Assembly (NCBI RefSeq): GCF_014205165.1
Contig: NZ_JACHMZ010000001.1
Coordinates: 3,246,501 to 3,310,500, forward strand
Direction of reading: 5' to 3'
Origin: Micromonospora carbonacea
GTDB taxonomy: Bacteria > Actinomycetota > Actinomycetes > Mycobacteriales > Micromonosporaceae
DNA: 64,000 nucleotides
In this document: one piece after another, positions 37,832-45,471 of the stretch
Layout: every line of letters begins with the position of its first letter
How positions within the stretch are numbered: position 1 is the stretch's first letter
Translations under genes and position numbers: made by a program
Notes under the pieces: model-generated
Databases searched by the model: none
Seen by the model: only the letters and a program-made list of their open reading frames with translations
Told to the model about the DNA's origin: nothing

Positions 37832-38191
37832 ATGACGATTTCCGCGCCTCGTCTCATCCGTCCACCGGCCATCCTCGGTCGTGTCGGCACCATCGCCGTG
37901 ACGCACTGGGGATTGGTCGATGGCCTGCACGGGCTGTCGCTGGTGGTTGAAGTCGTCGACGTGGACGGACCGGGCGTACTCCAGCAAGGGGCATGGAGAC
38001 TGTCGGGAATCGACACCGTCAGCGTCACTGCCACCAGCGACACCGGCGAGTTGGTCCACCCCTCGTACGGGGCAGCCTCAGCCCGCCGCTGGCAGCGCTG
38101 GACGATGGCATTCGGCCGCAGTGACTTGCGCGACCTCACCATCACAGTTACGCCGATCACCTTCACCCACACCTTCAGCGTGGGGGAATGA
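37832..38191 (+). CDS. hypothetical protein
   Basis: A 119-residue frame with moderate codon bias and a beta-rich look (GLSLVVEVVDVDGPG, then LTITVTPITFTHTFSVGE). No recognised domain, signal or membrane segment. It has an ATG but no strong ribosome site. The G+C appears lower than its neighbours, which may mean foreign origin or non-coding DNA. It is kept because it fills the gap between two divergent/convergent genes and has no long competing frame. Confidence 0.5.
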   Translation: MTISAPRLIRPPAILGRVGTIAVTHWGLVDGLHGLSLVVEVVDVDGPGVLQQGAWRLSGIDTVSVTATSDTGELVHPSYGAASARRWQRWTMAFGRSDLRDLTITVTPITFTHTFSVGE

Positions 38192-38257
38192 CGGTGCCTA
38201 CCGGCGTCGCTATCCGCGACGGAGGCTGAGCTGTCCGATCCCGAATCCGGAGTCGGA

Positions 38258-39088
38258 TTACTCGTCCAGGCCGCCCGCTGTGCTACGGAGTTCGCTCAGC
38301 CACTCGATGCCGAGCCGGCGGCCGTCGGGGAACTGGTCGTCGCGATCCCAACGCCACGCGGTGATCATCGCCAGCACGAGGGCCCGGCAGTCTCGGAGCA
38401 ACCGGTGATCGGCCCCCGGATAGTGGCCTGCGACCTCGTCGGGCGTGTGGGCCACGTCGAACTCGACCGGCCCCCGACAGCACGTCTCGAAGTCGATGAA
38501 GAGCGGGCCGGCCCGGGTCGAGAGCAGGTTGCCCGGATGGGGTTCGCCGTGCAGGAGCTGCTCGGGCCGGCCGCTGTCGGTGACCGCTCGGCGCATCCGG
38601 GCCAACGTGCCGGCGAGGAAGGCCCGGTCGGGGGCAGCCAGTTCCGGCGTTCGGGCGTGGTCGGCCACCAACCTCTGGGCCGCAGAGACCCGGTCGGTGA
38701 AATGCGGGGCGGGCAGGTCGATCCTGCGCAGGCCGGCGTGCAGGCGTTCGAGCGCGCCGACGTACTCGGCCTTGGGGATCGGCTGGGTGGTCACCGGTTC
38801 GTAGTAGGTCCAGAGGGTGACCACGTAGTCGCCCCGGACGAAGACCTCGGGCGACTCCAGCGCGGCCACCGGGCTCCCGGCCCCGGCCAACCCCCGAGCG
38901 ACGTCCACCTCAAGTTGGGCGCGTTGGTGTGCGATCGGCGCCACCCGGGCGAGCACGTCGCAGGGCTGTAAACGCAGGGTGAGCGCGTTCGAGTTGTGCA
39001 GGACGACGGCGTCGTGGACGGCCAGGCCGAGCGACGAGCCGATCGACACGGCTGCCCGCGTCGCCTGCTGAGCCTCGAACGCCTGCAT
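38258..39088 (-). CDS. aminoglycoside-phosphotransferase-family kinase
   Basis: A 276-residue APH-fold protein. The N-lobe is VVLHNSNALTLRLQPCDVLARVAPIAHQRAQLEVDVARGLA. The catalytic loop is QLLHGEPHPGNLLS (HGExHPGN, Glu in place of the usual catalytic Asp), followed by PLFIDFETCCRGPVEFDVAH (metal Asp; the usual DFE motif). The Asp-to-Glu change is frequent in this subgroup, so activity is possible. The substrate is unknown. Start MQAFEAQQ. Confidence 0.85.
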   Translation of the reverse strand: MQAFEAQQATRAAVSIGSSLGLAVHDAVVLHNSNALTLRLQPCDVLARVAPIAHQRAQLEVDVARGLAGAGSPVAALESPEVFVRGDYVVTLWTYYEPVTTQPIPKAEYVGALERLHAGLRRIDLPAPHFTDRVSAAQRLVADHARTPELAAPDRAFLAGTLARMRRAVTDSGRPEQLLHGEPHPGNLLSTRAGPLFIDFETCCRGPVEFDVAHTPDEVAGHYPGADHRLLRDCRALVLAMITAWRWDRDDQFPDGRRLGIEWLSELRSTAGGLDE

Positions 39089-39344
39089 CGCCACCACCGT
39101 AGTCCGGTGTTCGTGTGCCGCAGCCGCGCTTCGGCGTCCGGTCCCCGACGACGGCCGGCTTCGGGAGCACGGCGGAAACACGTTGGCGGGTCACGGCGGC
39201 CACTGCTAGCTTTCGGGAGGCCGTGCGAGGGACCGAGGAGGTGGTACCCGTGAATGTTTCGACATGGGTGCTCCCCTGCGGGGCCACGGTCGGGCGGTAG
39301 GTCGTCCGGGAGCGCCGTTACGAGCGATCCCGAAAGGCACGACC

Positions 39345-40079
39345 ATGCGTTTCACTACCGAACAGCGCCTCGACGACGGCGTCCTCGAACGCGAGTTCGC
39401 CCTCGGCGAGATCCCCGGCATCCTGTGGACGCCCGCATCCGCATCCGCGCCGGTCCCGCTGATCCTGCTCGGCCACCCTCCGCTCGGACTGCGCAGGATG
39501 TACCCCCGCCTGGTGGCCCGGGCCCGGCACGCCGCGGCGGACGGCTTCGCCGCGGCGTGCATCGAGCTTCCCGGCAGCGGTGACCGGCCCCGTTGGGCCG
39601 CCGCCGAGCAGGCCCGCGCCGACCTGCGCCGGGCGCTGGAGGCCGGCGGGCCGGTCAGCGACGAGATCGTCGACGCCCTCATCCTCCCGCTCGTCGACAG
39701 GGCGGTCCCGGAACTACGGTCCGCCCTGGACGCCCTCCTGGCGCTGCCCGAGATCGGCGGCCCGGTCGGATACTCGGGCGGGCTGATCTCCGTGGGCATC
39801 CGGCTCGCGGTGGTCGAGCCCCGCATCGTGGCCGCCGGCCTCTTCGCCGGGAGCCTCGTGCCCCGCGTCATGTTCGAGGAGGCCCGACAGGTCACCACTC
39901 CGCTGCACGTCCTGCTGCAGTGGGACGACGAGGGCAACGACCGGCAGGCGGCCCTGGACCTGTTCGACGCCTTCGGCTCCACGGAGAAGACGCTGCACGC
40001 CAACATGGGCGGACACACCGGTGTCCCGCAGTTCGCCGGGGAGGACGCGGCCGGGTTCTTCGCCCGGCACCTGCGCTAG
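39345..40079 (+). CDS. alpha/beta hydrolase paralogue with altered nucleophile elbow
   Basis: A 244-residue paralogue of the gene at 36128. Shared features are the start layout, GPVGY, QWDDE, ALDLFDAFGSTEKTLHAN and the C-terminal FFARHLR. Two active-site segments differ. The oxyanion HGGG is HPPL, and where the partner has Ser131 in GVSLG this protein has GYSGGLISVG, so Leu147 aligns with the nucleophile. Ser144 might substitute by a shift. It may be inactive or have a new role. ATG after CGAAAGG. Confidence 0.8.
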   Translation: MRFTTEQRLDDGVLEREFALGEIPGILWTPASASAPVPLILLGHPPLGLRRMYPRLVARARHAAADGFAAACIELPGSGDRPRWAAAEQARADLRRALEAGGPVSDEIVDALILPLVDRAVPELRSALDALLALPEIGGPVGYSGGLISVGIRLAVVEPRIVAAGLFAGSLVPRVMFEEARQVTTPLHVLLQWDDEGNDRQAALDLFDAFGSTEKTLHANMGGHTGVPQFAGEDAAGFFARHLR

Positions 40080-40163
40080 CCGCCGCAGGCCAGCAGAAGG
40101 CCGCACCGGCCGCCGGTCCTCCTGCATGGCGGTAGCCAGCAGGAGATGCGCAACCGGCCGATC

Positions 40164-40209
40164 GCGTCAGCTGGCAGATCCCGTCCTGTTTGGGCCTGCC
40201 AGCTGACGC
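40164..40209. terminator. bidirectional terminator, 14-bp stem
   Basis: GCGTCAGCTGGCAG (40164-40177) pairs exactly with 40196-40209 around an 18-nt loop. It touches the stop of the convergent regulator gene. Confidence 0.7.
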
Positions 40210-40556
40210 TACGGCCAGTTGGTCGTCTCGACGCGGGCGATGAGCTGCTTGAGTCGCGCGATCTCGTCGGCGAGCGCGGTGGCTCCGGCGGCGGTGAGGG
40301 TGATCCAGGTACGGCCGCGCCGACCCTCGTAGCCTTTCTGGATCTCGATCAGGCCGGCCGTTTCCAGCACGCTGAGGTGCTTGGAGAGGTTGCCGGCGGT
40401 CAGCTCGAGGTGGGTGCGCAGGTAGCCGAACTCGACCCGGTGGGCCTCGTGCGCGATGGTCAGGATGCCCAGCCGTGCCCGCTGGTGCACCACCTCGTCC
40501 AGCCCGGTGACCGGGTGCCCTGGGCCCGGGTCCGGGGCGCCGATCGTCGCCGTCAC
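40209..40556 (-). CDS. winged-helix transcriptional regulator (HTH_34/ArsR-like)
   Basis: A 115-residue regulator. VHQRARLGILTIAHEAHRVEFGYLRTHLELTAGNLSKHLSVLETAGLIEIQKGYEGRRGRTWITLTAAG is the PF13601-type winged helix with recognition helix NLSKHLSVLETAG. Its GTG overlaps the stop of the membrane-protein gene upstream (GTGA), so both come from one promoter, which carries a perfect 12-bp inverted repeat. Regulator plus membrane protein pairs of this kind are common in actinomycetes; their signals are unknown. Confidence 0.9.
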   Translation of the reverse strand: MTATIGAPDPGPGHPVTGLDEVVHQRARLGILTIAHEAHRVEFGYLRTHLELTAGNLSKHLSVLETAGLIEIQKGYEGRRGRTWITLTAAGATALADEIARLKQLIARVETTNWP

Positions 40557-41248
40557 CGCTGCCGCCTGCGGGCTGCTCTGAAGAACCCGGCCGCGCCGAG
40601 CAGCAACAGCACGCCGCTGACGACTTGCGGTGCCGCGAATCGGGCCTGAATTCCCCAGCCGGCCAGTCCCCAGCCCTCGTTCATCGGCAGCACCAGCAGC
40701 ACCAGGGCCAGGTAGGCGAGGGTGAACAGCAGCAGCCCGATGTTGCGCTCGATCCGGGCCAGCACCACCAGCGCGATCCCGATAATGCCCCACGGCGAGA
40801 CCAACCGGTCCAGGACCAACCACCAGTACGGCAGCGACTGGTGCGGCAGCGGGTGATGTGGAAAGTACAGGGCTGCGGCCACCCACGCGGCGGTGAACAC
40901 GACGGTCGTCGCGGCGCCGACGATCGCGTACGGCAACGTCCGGGCACCCAGACCCCGTGACCGGGCGGCCCGCGAATAGCAGACGGCGATCGCCGTGTAG
41001 GCCAGCAGGAGCGCGGAGGGCCAGTAGAACAGCACGCCCCGCCGCGCGAACTCGCAGCTGGTGTCGGGGTGGCAGTGCACCGTCATGGCGAGCCAGTCGA
41101 ACGGGATTCCGACGAGCGTCACCGCGCCCAGCACCAGCAGGGCGACCCAGGTCATCCGTTGGTCGAGGCGTACCTGGTGCGCCAGAGAGCGAATGTCAGA
41201 CAGCAGTCGGCGGGGATCGCCGCCGGCAGCAACCGGCTCAGTAGTCAT
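40553..41248 (-). CDS. polytopic membrane protein of regulator/membrane pair
   Basis: A 231-residue protein with about six helices (for example WVALLVLGAVTLVGIPFDWLAM, LLLAYTAIAVCYS, IVGAATTVVFTAAWVAAALYF, IIGIALVVLARI, LLLFTLAYLALVLLVLP, VVSGVLLLLGAAGFF). It has a soluble N-terminal helix of about 30 residues. No family recognised. The ATG touches a long operator repeat, and the nearest ribosome-like site (GGAAA) lies within that repeat. Co-translated with the winged-helix gene. Confidence 0.8.
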   Translation of the reverse strand: MTTEPVAAGGDPRRLLSDIRSLAHQVRLDQRMTWVALLVLGAVTLVGIPFDWLAMTVHCHPDTSCEFARRGVLFYWPSALLLAYTAIAVCYSRAARSRGLGARTLPYAIVGAATTVVFTAAWVAAALYFPHHPLPHQSLPYWWLVLDRLVSPWGIIGIALVVLARIERNIGLLLFTLAYLALVLLVLPMNEGWGLAGWGIQARFAAPQVVSGVLLLLGAAGFFRAARRRQR

Positions 41249-41279
41249 GCCAATAGGTTTCCACAGCAAACCTATTGGC
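41249..41279 (-). promoter_or_regulatory. long inverted repeat abutting the membrane-protein start
   Basis: GCCAATAGGTTT, seven bases, AAACCTATTGGC: perfect 12-bp arms, directly next to the ATG. Could act as an operator for the downstream winged-helix protein or as an mRNA hairpin hiding the start. Confidence 0.75.
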
Positions 41280-41505
41280 GCTAGTGCCACGTTCGCGCCC
41301 TTTCGGCGCCACCGGTCCACACGGCGACTCATTGACCACCGCATCCGTCGACCCGCGAGATGCACGACGCCCAGCGCACATAACTGTCATTATGATGTGC
41401 TGATGATATGCCCGTTTTGCGGCGTCCAATTGCCGTATTGCCGTTACCGGTAATCCGATAATTAGCTGGCTTGTCGGCCGGGCCGCCGGCTGGCACGGTC
41501 GGGGC

Positions 41506-42081
41506 ATGACGGGCACGGATGGAGCGGGCGTACGCGCCGCCGTCGACGAGATGGGCCGCGTCCTGCGGCCACACACCGAACGCGACTGGGCGGTGCCGGC
41601 CGGAACCCTGGAGTGGGACTGCTGGACCACGGCGGCGCACGTGGCGCACGACCTGCTCGCGTACGCGGGGCAGCTGGCCGGCCGGCCCGCCGACGGCTAC
41701 CTGCCGTTCGACCTGCGGGTCTCCCCTACCGCGACGCCCGCCCGGGTGCTGGCCGTCGTCGCCGCCTGCGGCGGACTGCTCGCCACCGCCGTCGACGCGG
41801 CCGACCCGGACCTGCGGGCCTGGCACTTCGGCCCCTGCGACCCGGCCGGGTTCGCCGCCATGGGCGTGGCCGAGACCCTCCTGCACACCCACGACATCAC
41901 CCGGGGCCTCCGCGTCGACTGGCAGCCGCCCGCCGCGCCCGCCGCCGCCGTGCTGGCCCGCCTGTTCCCGGAGGCCCCGCCCGGCCCGCCCGCCGAGGTG
42001 CTGCTGTGGATGACGGGACGGGCCGAGCTCGACGGACGGCCCCGCCGCGCCGCGTGGACGTGGCAGGCCGCCCTGCCCTGA
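41506..42081 (+). CDS. mycothiol-dependent maleylpyruvate isomerase-type (DinB-fold) protein
   Basis: A 191-residue protein of the MDMPI/DinB_2 fold. LEWDCWTTAAHVAHDLLAYAGQLAG contains the first metal histidine, LRAWHFGPCDPAGFAAMGVAETLLHTHDITRGL the other two (ETLLHTHD). The three-His metal site of mycothiol S-transferases is complete. Role: transferring mycothiol to electrophiles or isomerising substrates. The substrate is unknown. ATG after GGGGC only. Confidence 0.85.
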   Translation: MTGTDGAGVRAAVDEMGRVLRPHTERDWAVPAGTLEWDCWTTAAHVAHDLLAYAGQLAGRPADGYLPFDLRVSPTATPARVLAVVAACGGLLATAVDAADPDLRAWHFGPCDPAGFAAMGVAETLLHTHDITRGLRVDWQPPAAPAAAVLARLFPEAPPGPPAEVLLWMTGRAELDGRPRRAAWTWQAALP

Positions 42082-42123
42082 CCGGGCCTGAGCCGGTGGC
42101 GGACATCCCCGTTCGGCTGGGAA

Positions 42124-43032
42124 TCAGGTCGTGTGGCGGATGATCGAGCGGGCGATCCGCTCGGTCAGCCCCGGCGAGAAGAAGGGATGGTGGCCCATTC
42201 CAGGCACGATCTCCAGGCGCGCCGCCGGGATCTGCGCCGCGACGGCTTCGCCGTGGGCTTGAGGGAACAGCGGGTCGTCGCTGCCGTGCAGGACCAAGGT
42301 CGCAGCGGTGATGCGGGACAAGGAGGCCCGCCGGTCGTCGCCCCAGCGCCGGCCGGCGAGATCGTGATTCGAGGCGGCAGCGACGTTGTCGGCCCGGGCG
42401 TAGCAGTGTTCGACGAACCGTCGCGCGGCGGCCTCGTCGAAGGGCAGGACATCGCCGTTGAGCACTCGCCAGGTCTGCATGTCGGCGTCCATGCGCTGCT
42501 GGGCCGTCGTGCGTGGCGCCTTCACCGAGTCCAGCACGTGGTGGAGGAACCGTGCCGTCGGAGGCGGGAGCTCGTCGGCCGCAGCCGGTTGACCTGCCAT
42601 CGCCCGCGCCCATGCCGGGCCGGGGTTGTTCCCCATGGGAGAGGAAGCCATGGCCGTCAGGGTGCGGACACGGGCTGCCTGATGCACGGCGAGCCACTGC
42701 CCGATCGCCGCGCCCAGCGACGTCCCGACGACGTGCGCGGCGGTGACTCCGTGACCGTCCAGAACGGCGGTCGTGTCGGCTGCCATGTCGGCGAGCGCGT
42801 ACGGATGCGTCGTGAAGTCGACGGAGTCGGAACGGCCGGTGTCACGGTGGTCGAACCGGATCACCTGCCGGCCGCTGTCCAGGAGAGCTTCCACGAGCTG
42901 ATCGGGCCAGCCGATGCCCTGGGTAGAGGTGCCCATGACCAACAGAACAGTGGGGTCGTCAGGGCGACCGAAACGCTCGGTCCACAACCGGACTCGCCCG
43001 GAACGAACGAACTTCTCCTCACCAGTAAGCAT
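42124..43032 (-). CDS. alpha/beta hydrolase
   Basis: About 302 residues. VLLVMGTSTQGIGWPDQLVEALLDSGRQVIRFDHRDTGRSDSVDF is the start of the hydrolase fold. The nucleophile elbow is AAHVVGTSLGAAIGQWLA (GTSLG), the acid is in LVLHGSDDPLFP and the His in VPGMGHHPFFS. It resembles the esterase/aclacinomycin-methylesterase-like (RdmC) group by GTSLGxxIGQ. The start is uncertain: ATG 43032 (MLTGEEKF) or GTG 43053. Confidence 0.85.
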   Translation of the reverse strand: MLTGEEKFVRSGRVRLWTERFGRPDDPTVLLVMGTSTQGIGWPDQLVEALLDSGRQVIRFDHRDTGRSDSVDFTTHPYALADMAADTTAVLDGHGVTAAHVVGTSLGAAIGQWLAVHQAARVRTLTAMASSPMGNNPGPAWARAMAGQPAAADELPPPTARFLHHVLDSVKAPRTTAQQRMDADMQTWRVLNGDVLPFDEAAARRFVEHCYARADNVAAASNHDLAGRRWGDDRRASLSRITAATLVLHGSDDPLFPQAHGEAVAAQIPAARLEIVPGMGHHPFFSPGLTERIARSIIRHTT

Positions 43033-43288
43033 GCCGGGCACCGTAGCCGTCACCGGATGGACCCGAAGCCGCTACCCCTTGTAGCCGGAAATGGTGCTCA
43101 TGGGATAATGGAGAGGTAGGCGAGGGCGCGTTGAGCCTCTGCGTGCCGTGGCGGCGGGTTGGACGGCGTCCGCCCCGCACGAACCCCACAGCTTCGGTTT
43201 CTGCCCACCTGTGCGGCCACGAGCGCGGGCGGCGCCCCTGCCGGGTTGTCCGTACCGTGACGGGCCTGGATGGAACGGGCGCCGGTGC

Positions 43289-43957
43289 TCAGACCGCGGC
43301 CTGCTGACTGCGGTGCATGGCTCGGAGCAGGGCTTCGCGCGGCGGTGGGGCGGGTAGCTCGCGGGCGTGTTCGGTGGTGAATGCTTGGAGTAGGTACTCG
43401 ACGATCCGTTGCCAGGCGTCCGGGGCGGTGCCGACGGTGGCGGCGACGACTCCGGCGTTGGCCATGAGCAGCAGGATCATGTCGTCGGGGTGGAAGTCGG
43501 CGCGCAGCTGCCCGGAGGTCTTGGCGCGGCGCACGATGGTGACCCAGTCGCGGTAGGCGCCCGCGCGGCGGCCTTCGAGGTCCTCGATGGCGGGGTTGGT
43601 GGCGGCGAAGGTCAGGGTGAGCAGGTCGGCGAAGCCGCGGTCGCCGGACTGCATCGCGCACACCCGGCGCACGTAGCCGCAGAACCCGGCCCACGGATCG
43701 GGGTCGGCGAGCGCCTGCGCCGCGGCGTTGGCGTAGTCGGTCATCTTGTCGGTGAACGCGGCGGCGATCAGGGACTCGCGGTCCGGGAAGCGCCGGTGCA
43801 GGGTCGCCTCCCCGACGCCGGCCCGCCGGGCGATCTCGTCGAGCGGCACCTGTAGCCCTTGTTCGGCGAACGCGTGCCGGGCGGCGGTGATGATCGCGTT
43901 GCGGTTGCGCGCAGCGTCGGCACGCAGGGGCTTCTCGGTGGGTGTCCGGCTCGTCAC
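43289..43957 (-). CDS. TetR-family transcriptional repressor
   Basis: A 222-residue regulator. N-terminal HTH is ARNRNAIITAARHAFAEQGLQVPLDEIARRAGVGEATLHRRFPDRESLIAAAF. The C-terminal ligand domain belongs to the SACE_7040-like group. It is divergent from a FrnE/SDR pair that is now decayed, and two identical AAGTGG inverted repeats occupy the gap. GTG start. Confidence 0.9.
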   Translation of the reverse strand: MTSRTPTEKPLRADAARNRNAIITAARHAFAEQGLQVPLDEIARRAGVGEATLHRRFPDRESLIAAAFTDKMTDYANAAAQALADPDPWAGFCGYVRRVCAMQSGDRGFADLLTLTFAATNPAIEDLEGRRAGAYRDWVTIVRRAKTSGQLRADFHPDDMILLLMANAGVVAATVGTAPDAWQRIVEYLLQAFTTEHARELPAPPPREALLRAMHRSQQAAV

Positions 43958-43972
43958 ACTCTCACGATCGCA

Positions 43973-44030
43973 TAAGTGGAGCTGCGACGCCACTTACCTG
44001 CTACGGTCAAGTGGAGGCAAGGCACCACTT
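43973..44030. promoter_or_regulatory. two TetR operators in the divergent gap
   Basis: TAAGTGG, ten bases, CCACTTA (43973-43996), and AAGTGG, ten bases, CCACTT (44009-44030). Centres are 35 bp apart. They lie between the TetR gene and the frnE remnant. Confidence 0.75.
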
Positions 44031-44056
44031 ATTCGTGACGTGATCAGGAGACAGCG

Positions 44057-44323
44057 ATGACGGACACCGCAACGGTGACGAACGCCCCGCCCGCAGCGGG
44101 TCCGCTGACGGTCGAGGTCTGGACCGACCTTGGCTGCCCCTGGTGCTACCTCGGTAGCCACCGGCTACGCCACGCCATGAACCGCGCCGGGGCCGCCGGC
44201 ATTACGCTCACGCTGCGCTCGTTCGAGCTGGACCCGGACGCCTCGGCCGAACCGATGACGATCCCGGAGATCCTCCTCGTGTCCGACGGCGACAGCTGCC
44301 GGCCGGGAGGGCTCTGCAGCTGA
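44057..44323 (+). pseudogene. truncated FrnE-like DsbA-family oxidoreductase
   Basis: The first 70 residues are a normal FrnE start: VEVWTDLGCPWCYLGSHRLRHAMNRAGAAGITLTLRSFELDPDASAEPMTIPEIL, with the CPWC active site. After that the frame ends within 20 residues in an unrelated tail, while family members run to about 210-240 residues. The missing part was probably lost in a deletion joining it to the region before the SDR. It is still behind TetR operators, so the remnant may be transcribed. Confidence 0.75.
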
Positions 44324-44355
44324 CAACCCACCGGCACACCCCGAAAGGAACCACC

Positions 44356-45036
44356 ATGCCCACCATCGCCATCGTCGGCGCGGGCTCCGGCCTCGGCCAG
44401 TCCATCGCGAAGACCTTCGGCGGCAACGGCTTCTCCGTCGCCCTCGTGTCCCGTACCCAGAGCAAACTCGACGCCCTCGCCGCCGAACTCGGCCAGGCCG
44501 GTGTCGACGCCGCCGGTTTCGCCGCCGACGTCATGGACCGCGCCTCGCTGGTCGACGCCTTCGCCCGGATCAAGTAGCGCTTCGGCACCGTCGACGTCCT
44601 GGAATACTCGCCCGCCCCGCACACCCCGGTTCCCGGCATCACCATGGCGGGTCCCCTGGACGTCACCGTCGAGAACATCCAGCCCCAGCTCGACTACTAC
44701 CTGTACGGCGGCATCACCGCCGCCCAGCAGGTCCTGCCCGACATGCTCGAACGCGGCAGCGGCACCCTGCTGTTCACCACCGGCGGCGCTTCGGTCAACC
44801 CCGCCCAGGCATCGCCGGAGTTCGCCAACATCGCCATCGCGGGCGCGGCCCTGCGCTCCTGGGTCCTCAAGCTGCACCAGGTCACCGACGGCACCGGCGT
44901 CTACGCCGCCCACGTCCCCCTCTCGGTCTGGATCGGCGCCGGCGGCCCCGAGACCCAGCCCGACACGATCGCCCGGCACTACTGGGACCTTTACACCAAG
45001 CGGGAGGGCGCCGAGCACCACTACAGCGCGTTCTGA
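44356..45036 (+). pseudogene. short-chain dehydrogenase split by an in-frame TAG
   Basis: A 227-codon SDR frame, intact except for TAG at 44575-44577. Before the stop: IAIVGAGSGLGQSIAKTFGGNGF, VSRTQSKLDALAAEL, SLVDAFARIK. After it, in the same frame: RFGTVDVLEYSPAPHTP, YYLYGGITAAQQVLPDMLERGSGTLLFTTGGASV, to a normal C-terminus with HYWDLYTKR. A single base change explains it. The GGAACC before the ATG is intact. Sequencing error would be the alternative. Confidence 0.8.
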
Positions 45037-45450
45037 CAGCCCGGAACCCTCCGGGATCCGCCGAGTTGGGCACGTCCGATCAAGCAGCGGATGTGCGCGT
45101 GCGGTGGCGATCGAGGGTCGGCCGCGGTGGCTGTCAGCGGCCGGTGGATCCGTCGATCCTCTCGCGCAGAGTTCGACACCGCGTCCCGCACCAGATCGGC
45201 AGCGCCGACTCTCAGGCCGCGGAGCTGCTGACGCTCTTCAGCGCCCAGGGCGAACGCGCCCACCTGTCGCCCTCCCCGATATCGCCCACCTGAACGACCC
45301 GGCTCCGGAGCAAACACTTCACCCGAGTCGGGCCTTGGCGGCGCGGGCGTCGCCCGACCGGTGACCGACGCCGCCGCCCCGCCCCGACCCGTCGTTGGAG
45401 GCTTTTCCTCGATGCGGAGCTGTCGTCATCGGAAAAGTTCACACCGTTCG
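45037..45450 (+). other. interval without recognisable gene
   Basis: 415 bp between the broken SDR and the esterase-like gene. Several short frames exist but none shows codon bias, a ribosome site or a recognisable motif. CTTTTCC (45402-45408) and GGAAAAG (45431-45437) form an inverted repeat with a long spacer, just before the esterase promoter region. The stretch may be remnant DNA from the same decay that truncated frnE. Confidence 0.5.
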
Positions 45451-45468
45451 CTCAACGATACCGTTGAG
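45451..45468 (+). promoter_or_regulatory. inverted repeat covering the ribosome site of the esterase gene
   Basis: CTCAACG, four bases, CGTTGAG, ending 3 bp before the ATG. The right arm contains part of the GAGGG ribosome site, so a hairpin in the mRNA would partly hide it. Could equally be a DNA operator. Confidence 0.55.
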
Positions 45469-45471
45469 GGA

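Noticed and set aside
35195..39088. Two aminoglycoside-resistance kinases
   Set aside because: Both are APH-fold proteins, but the fold is shared by many unrelated kinases. No evidence for drug specificity.
43033..43288. Minus-strand frame running from the TetR 3' end towards the hydrolase
   Set aside because: It is the shadow frame of the TetR gene extended into non-coding DNA, without a start of its own.
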